From contig NZ_JACHMZ010000001.1 in the NCBI RefSeq assembly GCF_014205165.1, forward strand, positions 5,810,501 to 5,874,500: 64,000 bases of DNA, given 5' to 3'. This DNA is from Micromonospora carbonacea (GTDB taxonomy: Bacteria; Actinomycetota; Actinomycetes; Mycobacteriales; Micromonosporaceae). The notes under the pieces are model-generated. The model did no database searches and was not told the DNA's origin. It saw nothing but the letters and a program-made list of their open reading frames with translations. The first letter of the stretch is position 1, and every line of letters begins with the position of its first letter. Of this stretch, positions 1-7,719 are shown one piece after another. The position numbers were made by a program, and so were the translations under genes.

Positions 1-734
1 CTCTCCCAGTCCGGAAACGTGCGCGGGGGCGGGGGGCATGGGCGGGGCGTGAGCGCAGGCGTGGACGGGACAGGGCGGGGCGTGAGCGGGCGGGGACAGG
101 GACAGGGACAGGTGAATCTTGGAAGATTTCGACCCCTGGAGGGGCCATCTCGCTCCTGCGTTCGGGGCGGCCGGATCGCGGCGGGCGAGGTGCCTGGGAG
201 ATGGCGTGAGGGGCGGCCGGGGCGGCGTGGGGCGGGGGATGCGGCCGATGCGGCGGGGATGGCTGGGGCGGCGGTCGACGGTTGGCGACGCGGGGATGTG
301 GCAGGAGTGGCGGGGATGGGGGGACGCTGCGGAAGGGGTGGTCGGGGGCGGGTGATGTCGTTGGTGACTCAGCTCCCTAGGGCCCACCGCGTGCCCGCAC
401 CCGGCCGTCCCGCGCAACGGCACCGCCCGGGAGAGCCGCAGGACCCGCGCACCCGGCGAGAGCCGGGAAACCCGCACGGGCCAGAGCCGCAGGACCCACG
501 CAGCCCGCACGGCCCGCACGGCTGGCACGGCCCGCATGGCCCGCACGGCCCGCGAAAGCCAGGGCGGGCCGCGAGAGCCGCAGGGAGCCGGGAGATGCGA
601 GAGATCAATCACGATGCGGATTCCGTTGCCGACAGCGTCGCAGCGCGCCGAATCCGTTGCCCAGGGAGTCAAGTGCCACCGATACCACTTGCCTTTCGGC
701 GTGCGGCTGTGGGATAACCGTGGGCAGAGCGGCC
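1..734. other. GC-rich non-coding stretch, no supported gene
   Basis: I see no credible gene here. Open frames exist on both strands but are low-complexity, rich in Gly, Arg, Pro or Cys, and carry no domain. Two simple repeats are visible: GGGACA hexamers near 95-112, and a run of CCCGCACGG-like 9-mers near 500-560. The last 130 bases are less GC-rich and hold a candidate promoter and operator for the gene at 775. Confidence 0.6.
670..718 (+). promoter_or_regulatory. candidate promoter with inverted-repeat operator
   Basis: CAAGTG at 670-675 and CACTTG at 686-691 form a perfect 6-bp inverted repeat with a 10-bp spacer. It overlaps a possible -35 box TTGCCT (689-694), which sits 18 bp from a possible -10 box GATAAC (713-718). 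The start codon at 775 lies about 50 bases downstream. An operator for a dimeric repressor of the aminotransferase/oxidoreductase pair would fit. The elements are short and chance is possible. Confidence 0.35.
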
Positions 735-774
735 GGTGTCACCCCTGACCGGCCCGAGACCCGATGGGGCTGAC

Positions 775-2121
775 ATGGCCAACGCCACCGACCACCTCTG
801 GATGCACTTCACCCGGATGGCCAGCTACTCCGCAGGCGAGGTGCCGACGATCGTGCGCGGCGAGGGCGCGTACGTGTGGGACTCGCAGGGCCGCCGTTAC
901 CTGGACGGGCTGGCCGGTCTCTTCGTCGTCAACGCCGGCCACGGGCGCACCGAGCTGGCCGAGGCCGCCGCGAAGCAGGCCGGCGAGCTGGCCTACTTCC
1001 CGCTGTGGTCGTACGCGCACCCGAAGGCCGTGGAGCTGGCCGAGAAGATCGCCTCGCTGACCCCCGCCGACCTGAACCGGGTCTTCTTCACCACCGGCGG
1101 CTCCGAGGCCGTCGAGGCGGCGTGGAAGCTGGCCCGGGCCTACTTCAAGCGGACCGGCAAGCCCAACAAGTACAAGGTCGTGAGCCGCTACATCGCGTAC
1201 CACGGCACGTCGATGGGCGCGCTGTCGATCACGGGGCTCCCGGGCATCAAGACCGACTTCGAGCCGCTGGTGCCGGGCGCGGTGAAGGTCCCGAACACGA
1301 ACTTCTACCGGGCCCCGGAGCACGGCGACTCGCCCGAGGCGTTCGGCCGGTGGGCGGCCGAGGAGATCCGGCGGGCCATCGAGCGGGAGGGGCCGGACAC
1401 GGTCGCGGCGGTCTTCCTGGAGCCGGTGCAGAACTCCGGCGGCTGCTTCCCGCCGCCGCCCGGCTACTTCGAGCGGGTCCGCGAGATCTGCGACGCGTAC
1501 GACGTGCTGCTCGTCTCCGACGAGGTGATCTGCTCGTGGGGGCGGCTCGGCGAATACTTCGGCGCGGTCCGCTACGGCTACCGGCCGGACATCATCACCA
1601 CCGCGAAGGGCATCACCTCCGGGTATGCCCCGCTCGGCGCGATGATCGCCAGCGACCGGCTGATGGAGCCGTTCCTCACCGAGACCGGCATGTTCGCCCA
1701 CGGGGTGACCTTCGGCGGCCACCCGGTCTCCTGCGCGGTGGCCCTGGCCAACCTGGAGGTGTTCGCCCGGGAGGACCTGATCGGGCACGTCCGGGCCAAC
1801 GAGGACGCCTTCCGCGCCACCCTGGAGAAGCTGCACGACCTGCCGATCGTCGGCGACGTCCGGGGCGACGGCTACTTCTACGGCATCGAGCTGGTGAAGG
1901 ACAAGGCGACCCGGGCCACGTTCAACGAGGCGGAGTCGGAGCGGCTGCTGCGCGGGTTCCTCTCCACCGCGCTGTTCGCCGCCGGGCTCTACTGCCGGGC
2001 CGACGACCGGGGCGACCCCGTCGTGCAGCTCGCCCCGCCGCTGATCGCCGAGCAGCAGCAGTTCGACGAGATGGAGCAGATCCTCCGCGCGGTGCTCACC
2101 GAGGCGTGGGCCCGGCTGTAG
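775..2121 (+). CDS. class III PLP-dependent aminotransferase (aspartate aminotransferase family)
   Basis: The protein has 448 residues, a normal length for class III (omega) aminotransferases. The cofactor-binding Asp is D249 in LVSDEVICSWG and the Schiff-base Lys is K278 in TTAKGITSGYAPLG; FFTTGGSEAVEAAWK is the phosphate-binding region. I chose the ATG at 775 rather than the upstream start at 736 because GGGG precedes it at 764-767 and the family normally begins near MANATDHLW. It probably transfers the amino group of an omega-amino acid or diamine to pyruvate or 2-oxoglutarate in the cytoplasm. The FAD amine oxidoreductase 27 bp downstream on the same strand suggests a shared role in polyamine or amine catabolism; that is inference. 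The exact substrate cannot be read from the sequence. Confidence 0.88.
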   Translation: MANATDHLWMHFTRMASYSAGEVPTIVRGEGAYVWDSQGRRYLDGLAGLFVVNAGHGRTELAEAAAKQAGELAYFPLWSYAHPKAVELAEKIASLTPADLNRVFFTTGGSEAVEAAWKLARAYFKRTGKPNKYKVVSRYIAYHGTSMGALSITGLPGIKTDFEPLVPGAVKVPNTNFYRAPEHGDSPEAFGRWAAEEIRRAIEREGPDTVAAVFLEPVQNSGGCFPPPPGYFERVREICDAYDVLLVSDEVICSWGRLGEYFGAVRYGYRPDIITTAKGITSGYAPLGAMIASDRLMEPFLTETGMFAHGVTFGGHPVSCAVALANLEVFAREDLIGHVRANEDAFRATLEKLHDLPIVGDVRGDGYFYGIELVKDKATRATFNEAESERLLRGFLSTALFAAGLYCRADDRGDPVVQLAPPLIAEQQQFDEMEQILRAVLTEAWARL

Positions 2122-2148
2122 CGCAGCCGCCGCGAACAGGTCCGGCTC

Positions 2149-3525
2149 ATGCGCTACCAGGAGCTGTCGTACTGGCTGTCCACCGTGGACGGACCGTTGA
2201 CGCCCCGCCCGCCGCTCGGCGGGGACGCCGACGCGGACGTCGTGATCGTCGGGGCCGGGTACACCGGGCTGTGGACGGCGTACTACCTCGCGCTCGCCGA
2301 CCCGGCGCTGCGCATCACGATGCTGGAGGCCGAGATCGCCGGGTACGGCGCGTCGGGGCGCAACGGTGGCTGGTGTTCGGCGCTGTTCCCCACCTCGCTG
2401 CCGGCGCTCGCCCGCCGGCACGGCCGCGACGCGGCGCTGCGGATGCAGCGGGCCATGCAGGCCACCGTCCGCGAGGTGGGCCGGGCGGCCGCCGCCGAGG
2501 GCATCGACTGCGACTGGCACCTCGGCGGGACGGTGACGCTGGCCCGCAGCGCGGCCCAGCTCGGCCGGGCCCGCGCGGAGGTGGCGCAGGTCCACGCGTA
2601 CGGCCTGACCGCCGACGACCTGGTGCTGCTCGACGCGGCCGAGGCCGCCGCCCGCTGCGCCGCCGACGGGGTACGCGGCGGGACGTACACCCCGCACTGC
2701 GCCGTGGTGCACCCGGCCCGGCTGGCGCGCGGGCTGGCCCGGGCGGTCGAGCGCCGGGGGGTGACCGTCCACGAGCGGACGCCGGTGACCGCGATCCGGG
2801 CCGGGGCGGCCGTGACCCCGGCCGGGACGGTCCGCGCGCCGGTGGTGGTGCGGGCGACCGAGGGGTACACGCCGGGGCTGCCCGGGCAGCGGCGGAGCGT
2901 CGCGCCGGTCTACTCGCTGATGGTGGCGACCCCGCCGCTGCCCGAGGAGACGTGGGCGCGGATCGGGCTCGCCGGGCGGGAGACGTTCTCCGACCACCGC
3001 CACGTGATCATCTACGGGCAGCGCACGGCCGACGGGCGGCTGGCGTTCGGTGGGCGGGGCGCGCCCTACCACTTCGGGTCCCGGGTGCGGCCCGAGTTCG
3101 ACCGGGAGCCCCGGGTGTTCGCCGCGCTGCGCCGGACGCTGGGCGAGCTGTTCCCGGCGCTCGGGCCGCAGGTGCCGGTGACGCACACCTGGGGCGGCCC
3201 GCTGGGCGTGGCCCGCGACTGGTCGGCCTCGGTGGGGCTGGACCGGGCGACCGGGCTCGCCTGGGCCGGCGGGTACGTCGGCGACGGGGTGGCGACGACG
3301 AACCTCGCCGGGCGTACCCTCGCCGATCTGATCCTCGGCGCGGACAGCGACCTGACCGACCTGCCGTGGGTGGGGCACCGCTCGCCGCGCTGGGAGCCGG
3401 AGCCGCTGCGCTGGCTGGCCGTGAACGCGGGCCTACGGGTGATGCTCTCGGCCGACCGGGCGGAGCTGCGCACGGGCCGGCCGGCCCGGCGGGCCGCCGT
3501 GTTCCAGCGCTTCCTGGGCCACTGA
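2149..3525 (+). CDS. FAD-dependent amine oxidoreductase (DAO family, PuuB-like)
   Basis: The protein has 458 residues. A Rossmann FAD-binding motif GAGYTG lies at residues 35-40, followed by an acidic residue after beta-2 (MLEAE). GASGRNGGW is the conserved loop of the glycine oxidase / gamma-glutamylputrescine oxidase group, and the C-terminal WAGGYVGDGVATTNLAGR segment is the second FAD-contacting motif. It follows the aminotransferase after 27 bp and is likely co-transcribed. A role in oxidising an amine such as gamma-glutamylputrescine is the best guess from family and context. The Shine-Dalgarno sequence is weak (ACAGG), so the start is less certain than the product class. Confidence 0.82.
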   Translation: MRYQELSYWLSTVDGPLTPRPPLGGDADADVVIVGAGYTGLWTAYYLALADPALRITMLEAEIAGYGASGRNGGWCSALFPTSLPALARRHGRDAALRMQRAMQATVREVGRAAAAEGIDCDWHLGGTVTLARSAAQLGRARAEVAQVHAYGLTADDLVLLDAAEAAARCAADGVRGGTYTPHCAVVHPARLARGLARAVERRGVTVHERTPVTAIRAGAAVTPAGTVRAPVVVRATEGYTPGLPGQRRSVAPVYSLMVATPPLPEETWARIGLAGRETFSDHRHVIIYGQRTADGRLAFGGRGAPYHFGSRVRPEFDREPRVFAALRRTLGELFPALGPQVPVTHTWGGPLGVARDWSASVGLDRATGLAWAGGYVGDGVATTNLAGRTLADLILGADSDLTDLPWVGHRSPRWEPEPLRWLAVNAGLRVMLSADRAELRTGRPARRAAVFQRFLGH

Positions 3526-3569
3526 GCGGGCCGGGCCCACGCTGACGGCGTGCGCGGTGCGGCCGGCGG

Positions 3570-3950
3570 TCAGTGGTTCGGCGGGATCACCCGCAGGTGG
3601 CCGCGGCGGCCCGTCTGCGGGTTGTGGTGGTGTTGCGGCGCGCCGCCCTGGTCGTCGCTCGGCGGGCGGGGCGGCGCAGGCCGGGCGGCCTCGCGGACGG
3701 CCTCGGCGAGGGCGACCAGGTCGTCGGCGCTGGGCGGCGGGGGCTCGAACTCGCCCTCGTGGCGGACCACGTTCCAGCCCCGGGGGGCCGTCAGGCTGCG
3801 CGCGTGGGGCTCGCAGAGGTCGTACGTGTGCGGCTCGGCGAAGGCCGCGAGGGGCCCGACCACGGCCGTCGACTCGTTGTAGACATAGGTCAATGTGGCG
3901 ACCGCTTGCCGGGGGCAGCCGTTTCTTGAGCAGCGCCGTGGTGACCTCAC
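3570..3950 (-). CDS. DUF3499 family protein (Rv3258c-like)
   Basis: The protein has 126 residues. The N-terminal 65 residues match the DUF3499 pattern as I know it: paired cysteines in CSRNGC (7 and 12), then VATLTYVYNESTAV, then a third cysteine in YDLCEPHA and a TAPRGW motif. The cysteine arrangement suggests metal binding, but no function is established. The C-terminal half is proline- and histidine-rich and looks disordered. The GTG start is preceded at 6 nt by a TACCCT -10 box, so the mRNA is probably leaderless. The order DUF3499, zincin-like gene on the opposite strand, whiB2 is the same as Rv3258c-Rv3259-Rv3260c. Confidence 0.85.
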   Translation of the reverse strand: MRSPRRCSRNGCPRQAVATLTYVYNESTAVVGPLAAFAEPHTYDLCEPHARSLTAPRGWNVVRHEGEFEPPPPSADDLVALAEAVREAARPAPPRPPSDDQGGAPQHHHNPQTGRRGHLRVIPPNH

Positions 3951-3956
3951 GGCGGG

Positions 3957-3962
3957 AGGGTA
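3957..3962 (-). promoter_or_regulatory. -10 box of a probable leaderless promoter (DUF3499 gene)
   Basis: Read leftward the hexamer is TACCCT, and 6 nt separate it from the GTG start at 3950. This places the transcription start at or next to the start codon. I see no convincing -35 box. Confidence 0.5.
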
Positions 3963-4111
3963 TCTCCATTACCGGGTCCGGCGCACCGGTTCGCGTTGCG
4001 ACACGCCCGTCATCGAGATCACAATTCGCAACATCCGACGCGTCGGGCGGTGACGGGCGGGTCGGCGCGCCGGGCCAGCCGCACAGCCGTGGGCGGGGCG
4101 ACTCGGCGGGC

Positions 4112-4117
4112 TACCCT
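4112..4117 (+). promoter_or_regulatory. -10 box of a probable leaderless promoter (zincin-like gene)
   Basis: TACCCT is followed by 7 nt and the ATG at 4125. No Shine-Dalgarno sequence lies between. The spacing predicts transcription starting at the A of the start codon. Confidence 0.5.
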
Positions 4118-4124
4118 GTGCGTC

Positions 4125-4574
4125 ATGACCAGTCCGGAACACCGCCGCCCCGGCCCCGGCCGGCGCGCCCACCGGGACCGGCACGGGCGCGGCCTGCGCG
4201 GGCGGCTGGTGCCGGCGACCGTGCCGCTGGCCCGGACCAAGGCCGAGGTCTTCGACGACCTGGTGCTCGACACGGTCGAGACCCTGGAGCGGCGGTTCGC
4301 CAAGGAGCTGGCCGGCGTGGAGTTCGCGGTGGAGGACGTGCCGCCCGACCTGAACGTCTACGACTCCGACGTGCTGGAGGACGGCGAGGTGCCGCTGGCC
4401 CGGCTGCTGCCGGGGCGTCCCGGCCGGCAGGAGGTCCCGCCCCGGATCGTGCTCTACCGCCGGCCGCTGGAGTTCCGGGCCATGGACCGCGAGGACCTGG
4501 CCGACCTGGTGCACGACGTGATCATCGAGCAGGTGGCGAACCTGCTGGGCGTCGACCCGGACGAGCTGGCCTAG
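4125..4574 (+). CDS. metallopeptidase-family (zincin-like, PF06262) protein with degenerate active site
   Basis: The protein has 149 residues with an Arg-rich N-terminus. Its position between DUF3499 and whiB2 and its overall pattern fit the family annotated as metallopeptidase family protein (Rv3259 position). In that family the C-terminal helix carries HExxH. Here the aligned stretch reads VHDVIIEQVANLLG, so the three key positions are E135, Q136 and N139 in place of His, Glu and His. Zinc peptidase activity is therefore unlikely, and a structural or regulatory role is inferred. I chose the ATG at 4125 over an upstream in-frame start because a TACCCT -10 box sits 7 nt before it. The adjacent whiB2 is convergent. 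Confidence 0.78.
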   Translation: MTSPEHRRPGPGRRAHRDRHGRGLRGRLVPATVPLARTKAEVFDDLVLDTVETLERRFAKELAGVEFAVEDVPPDLNVYDSDVLEDGEVPLARLLPGRPGRQEVPPRIVLYRRPLEFRAMDREDLADLVHDVIIEQVANLLGVDPDELA

Positions 4575-4698
4575 CCCGGCCCGGCTTTCCGGGCGCCCCG
4601 CCCCGGCCGGCAGCGCCGCTGCGCCCCGGCGCGCGCCCCCCGACACGCGCTCCGGACGCCCGGGCCGGGCGGCCCCCACCGCCCCGGCCCGGCGACGC

Positions 4699-4956
4699 TC
4701 AGGCGGCCCGCCGCTTGAGCTTGCGCCGCTCCCGTTCCGAGAGCCCACCCCAGATCCCGAACCGCTCGTCGTGGCCGAGAGCGTATTCCAGGCATTCGGT
4801 CTTGACCTCGCACCGCGAGCAGATCCGCTTCGCCTCGCGGGTCGAGCCGCCCTTCTCGGGGAAGAACGCCTCCGGGTCGGTCTGGGAGCAGAGTGCCTGC
4901 TCCTGCCACTCCGGCGCGTTCCCGAGCAGGTCGGCCACCTCAAGCTGGCCGTCCAT
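4699..4956 (-). CDS. whiB2: WhiB-family iron-sulfur transcription regulator, WhiB2/WhmD type
   Basis: The protein has 85 residues. Four cysteines at 23, 46, 49 and 55 (C-x22-C-x2-C-x5-C) bind a [4Fe-4S] cluster in this family. GIWGGLSERER is the WhiB turn, and the basic tail KLKRRAA contacts DNA. The close match to Streptomyces WhiB in the N-terminal WQEQALCSQTDPEAFFPEKG stretch, as I remember it, plus gene order, argues for the WhiB2 class, which acts in septation and sporulation. The start is firm: AAGGAGG lies about 9 nt before ATG on the leftward strand. A 110-nt leader and a promoter with an overlapping 16-bp palindrome lie upstream. Confidence 0.95.
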   Translation of the reverse strand: MDGQLEVADLLGNAPEWQEQALCSQTDPEAFFPEKGGSTREAKRICSRCEVKTECLEYALGHDERFGIWGGLSERERRKLKRRAA

Positions 4957-5073
4957 CTAAAGATGCCTCCTTGTCGCGCACCGGCGTCGTCGCCGCTGCA
5001 ACCCCCCACGCGAAAGGCGTGCGTGTCCGTCCGGTCCCCATTTGTTGCGTTCCGTGCGAACAACCCCATTCAA

Positions 5074-5103
5074 ATTACACGCGTGTAATGCGTGCGCCGT
5101 CAA
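5074..5103 (-). promoter_or_regulatory. whiB2 promoter with 16-bp palindromic operator
   Basis: Read leftward there is a -35 box TTGACG (5103-5098), an 18-bp spacer and a -10 box TGTAAT (5079-5074). The perfect palindrome ATTACACGCGTGTAAT (5074-5089) covers the whole -10 box and half of the spacer, so a bound dimer would block or remodel polymerase. The BldD consensus has similar half-sites but a one-base centre; here the centre is two bases, so identity with a BldD box is not assured. Confidence 0.65.
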
Positions 5104-5378
5104 GCCGAACTTGATAATGGAGTCGCCCTCCCGACACGCCGTGGACGGCCCTTGCGGCCGTCCGGCCTCGCAACCTGCCCTATCGATTCAGACCCCGGAC
5201 GAGTAACGCCCTCCCCGGCGAGTTGCCCGAGTTTTCTTGCCGCGGCGGCCCGCCGGGCGGCTCCGGCGAAGCCGTCGGCGCGGCCTCGGGGGCGGGGCTA
5301 CGACGCGATGCTGATCTTGGTGGGGCACAGGTTAACGCGACTTGGCCGAGACTGGCCATCGCGCCCGCAACGCCGACA
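5104..5378. other. intergenic stretch, no gene seen
   Basis: Between the whiB2 promoter and the terminator at 5379 I see no coding frame with actinomycete codon bias, no RNA gene and no further clear regulatory site. A lone GTTAAC near 5331 is not a copy of the dispersed repeat described elsewhere. Confidence 0.5.
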
Positions 5379-5407
5379 GCGCCCCGTCCACATGATGGAC
5401 GGGGCGC
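5379..5407 (-). terminator. strong hairpin terminator for the leftward DUF4331 operon
   Basis: GCGCCCCGTCCA and TGGACGGGGCGC form a perfect 12-bp stem with a CATGA loop. It starts 24 bp beyond the stop codon of the last gene (5431). There is no T tract, which is usual for actinomycete terminators. Confidence 0.75.
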
Positions 5408-5430
5408 AGCGGTCGGAGCTGAGCGGTGGG

Positions 5431-5781
5431 TCAGATCGCCACCGAAGGTGCGCTGGTGGGCCAGGTGAACTCCGCGACCGTCCCCCCGGTCACGGTGACC
5501 GTCCCGGCGGGTGTGTCCTCATCCCACCAGACGGTATAGAGCCCTGCGGCGAGATCGGGGTAGACGGCACTGTGGAAGGTGCCGTCCTGCACGATGCGCT
5601 CACGCACCGCGACGTGGGTGCGCGGCGCGTCCGCGTCGTCGACCCGACTGATCTCGATCTCCCGGCCGTGCAGCTGCCGGCCGGTGTAGATGATCAGGGC
5701 ACCCGTGTCGCCACCCAGATCGAGGACGACGGTGCCGGTCTCCGTCGGCCCGTACGCGTGGTGATGATGGTGGGCGTGCAT
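5431..5781 (-). CDS. hypothetical protein with His-rich N-terminus
   Basis: The protein has 116 residues and I do not recognise it. Residues 2-8 are almost all histidine (HAHHHHH), a possible metal-binding tail. The rest alternates beta-strand-like segments (TVVLDLGG, GALIIYTG, GTVTVTGGTVAEFTW), which suggests a small beta-sandwich. It is the last gene of a leftward operon, 18 bp after the DUF4331 gene and 24 bp before a strong terminator. Association with DUF4331 and a possible metal-handling role are inference. No signal peptide is visible. Confidence 0.7.
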   Translation of the reverse strand: MHAHHHHHAYGPTETGTVVLDLGGDTGALIIYTGRQLHGREIEISRVDDADAPRTHVAVRERIVQDGTFHSAVYPDLAAGLYTVWWDEDTPAGTVTVTGGTVAEFTWPTSAPSVAI

Positions 5782-5799
5782 CGGTCCGCTCCGTCCGGG

Positions 5800-7194
5800 T
5801 CAGGACGACGCCGGCGGGTTGTTGAACCCGTCGTACGGCGTGCCGAGGAAGGGGAAGTTGCGCAGGAACGGGGCCGTCACGTCGGCGGCGCTCAGCCCCG
5901 GCGTGACCGCGCCGGCCGCCGCGTCCGGGGTGAACCCCTTGTCGACCAGCGGCACGGTGACCCCGGCGATGGCCCGCAGCGCGATGCTGACCACGTCGTC
6001 GGCGACCCGCCGCCCGTTCGGGAAGCCGGCCAGGTCGCCGCCGAGCACCCCGAACCGGTCCGGCTTGGCGCTGGGCCGGATGGCCGTGTTCAGCCGCAGC
6101 ATGTCGGCCTGCACGTCGCCGGTGTTGTTGGAGAAGCCCTGGATCAGCCCGGCCGGGATGCCGGTGAGCAGGATCGCCAGCAGGTCCGCGCGGGCCTTCT
6201 TCGTCTTGTTCAGCGCGTCCAGCTTGGGGAACACGCCCGGGTACAGCACCGGGAGCAGGGCGGCCAGCTCCGGCTGCTCGACGAACTTCGCGAACCGCTT
6301 GTCCTCCGTGGGCGGCAGCGTGTTCCACTCGTCCTTCTTGGACATCGGCACGATGACCTCGTTGAACAACGGGTTGCCGAGCCGTGACACCTGCACGAAC
6401 GGGCCGGTCGCGGTGTCCTTCGCCGAGCCGTTGCCGAGGATCCGCGCCTGCTGCCGCGACGCCGACGTCCACACGCCGATGACCGAGGCGCGGTCGTGCG
6501 TGCCGTACCGGTTGGCCCGGCGGCGCACCCGGCTCAGCGGCACCTGCACGGCGAGGGTGTGCACGTTCATCCGGTCGGTGGCGTTGACCGGCTCCCCCTC
6601 GGCCTTGAACAGCTTCTTGCCGGCCACGTGCAACTGCTGGAACGGCCGCAGGGTGCCCAGGTCGAAGATCGCCCCCAGGTCGACGAAGAACCCGTCGGCG
6701 CGCTGCCCGGCGAAGACCTTCTCCCCCGTCGACAGGCTGAACGTGGCCTGCCGGGCCAGGGCCGCGTAGTTCGGGGTGGACAGCGGGCCGACGTTGCACG
6801 GCGGGCAGGCCAGCTTGTTGGCCAGCCGGTGCTCCTTCCCGTCGGCGATGCGGGTCAGCGAGTAGAACTGCTTGCGGTTCCAGTTCTTGCTGTCCAGCGA
6901 CTCGATCGGCCCGGTGTTGTAGAGAAAGCTGTTCGGGTTCGTGATCTCGGTGGTGAATTCGAACCGGTAGGTGACGTCCGGCTTGCCGTCGCCGTCGTTG
7001 TCGATATGGATCTCGTACCGCACGTCGTCGCCGAACTCGAAGAAGTTCGGGCCGCCGGAGGGGAGCTGCAACGGCACGTAGTTGGCGATCAGCGTGACCG
7101 AGTCGGGACGGTCGGGGCTGACGAACGCGTACAGGTCGGAGCTGTCGGCGACCGGATCCTTCGCGATCTCCGGGGCCTCGCGGTGGGAAGACAT
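5800..7194 (-). CDS. DUF4331 family protein
   Basis: The protein has 464 residues. The N-terminal SSHREAPEIAKDPVADSSDLYAF is the signature I associate with DUF4331: a His-Arg-Glu-Ala-Pro start, then a Val-Ala-Asp-x-x-Asp-x-Tyr-Ala-Phe motif. A calcium-like DNDGDGKPD loop follows near residue 65. No signal peptide or membrane segment is visible, so a cytoplasmic site or an unusual export route is possible. The family has no established function. It sits between a Tat-signal protein (upstream, 94 bp) and the His-rich protein (18 bp downstream) on one leftward transcript, and the three may act together. GAGG lies 12 nt before the ATG. Confidence 0.85.
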   Translation of the reverse strand: MSSHREAPEIAKDPVADSSDLYAFVSPDRPDSVTLIANYVPLQLPSGGPNFFEFGDDVRYEIHIDNDGDGKPDVTYRFEFTTEITNPNSFLYNTGPIESLDSKNWNRKQFYSLTRIADGKEHRLANKLACPPCNVGPLSTPNYAALARQATFSLSTGEKVFAGQRADGFFVDLGAIFDLGTLRPFQQLHVAGKKLFKAEGEPVNATDRMNVHTLAVQVPLSRVRRRANRYGTHDRASVIGVWTSASRQQARILGNGSAKDTATGPFVQVSRLGNPLFNEVIVPMSKKDEWNTLPPTEDKRFAKFVEQPELAALLPVLYPGVFPKLDALNKTKKARADLLAILLTGIPAGLIQGFSNNTGDVQADMLRLNTAIRPSAKPDRFGVLGGDLAGFPNGRRVADDVVSIALRAIAGVTVPLVDKGFTPDAAAGAVTPGLSAADVTAPFLRNFPFLGTPYDGFNNPPASS

Positions 7195-7288
7195 GGCGGA
7201 CCAACCTCACTGGGCAGCAAGCGATCAGGGGAAGAGTGGAGGGGCCGGCGCCGGGAGCCCGCGCCGGGGAAACGGGACCGGGGTGGCG

Positions 7289-7564
7289 TCAGCGCTTGCC
7301 GGCGGCGCGCCGCAGCCGGTCCGCCAGGCCGCGGTCGCGTACCTCGATCCGGGACGTGCCGACGAAGACGTCCATCGCGTCGCCGCCGCGCAGGTGCACG
7401 ACGATGGGCTCGTCCTTCTTCCCGCCGGACGACGGGGAGTTCTGCGCCGCGGACAACCCGGGCACGGTGAGCGCGGCGGCCCCGAGGGTGGCACTCGCCG
7501 CGGCGGTCAACGTCTGCCGGCGGGTCAGTCGCGGCCAACGCCGCTTCCGCTGATCACTGGACAT
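7289..7564 (-). CDS. small exported protein with twin-arginine signal
   Basis: The protein has 91 residues. A basic start (QRKRR), a twin-arginine motif TRRQTL near residues 14-19 and a hydrophobic stretch ending in LSAAQ look like a Tat signal, giving a mature protein of about 55 residues with a short beta-like segment IVVHLRGGDAMDVFVG. I chose the ATG at 7564 over a TTG six bases upstream because GAAAGG lies 6 nt before it. It is the first gene of the leftward DUF4331 operon. No function is recognisable; a small secreted partner of the DUF4331 protein is a guess. Confidence 0.7.
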   Translation of the reverse strand: MSSDQRKRRWPRLTRRQTLTAAASATLGAAALTVPGLSAAQNSPSSGGKKDEPIVVHLRGGDAMDVFVGTSRIEVRDRGLADRLRRAAGKR

Positions 7565-7719
7565 GGGCAACCTTTCCGGCGCGCGGCGCGTCCGCGCCCG
7601 CGGTGACGAAAGGCGGGGCCGGCCGACCGCCGGGCCCGCAGGGGGCCGCCGGCCGCGGCTCTGGCCTCAGCCGCCGCCGGCAGGCAGTGGTACGGCCCGC
7701 ACGCCGGAAAGGTTCGACG

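Noticed and set aside
369..608. Collagen-like GPCGPC repeats on the minus strand
   Set aside because: It is a by-product of the CCCGCACGG simple repeat, has no start signal, and no known protein of this kind fits.
739..3378. An 879-codon minus-strand open frame
   Set aside because: It is antisense to the aminotransferase and oxidoreductase and has low-complexity composition with no family features.
5074..5089. Calling the whiB2 palindrome a BldD box
   Set aside because: The half-sites are similar but the centre has two bases instead of one; naming the protein would be unsupported.
5326..5340. GTTAAC near 5331 as a sixth dispersed-repeat copy
   Set aside because: The flanking GGGCCCC hairpin and second stem are missing.
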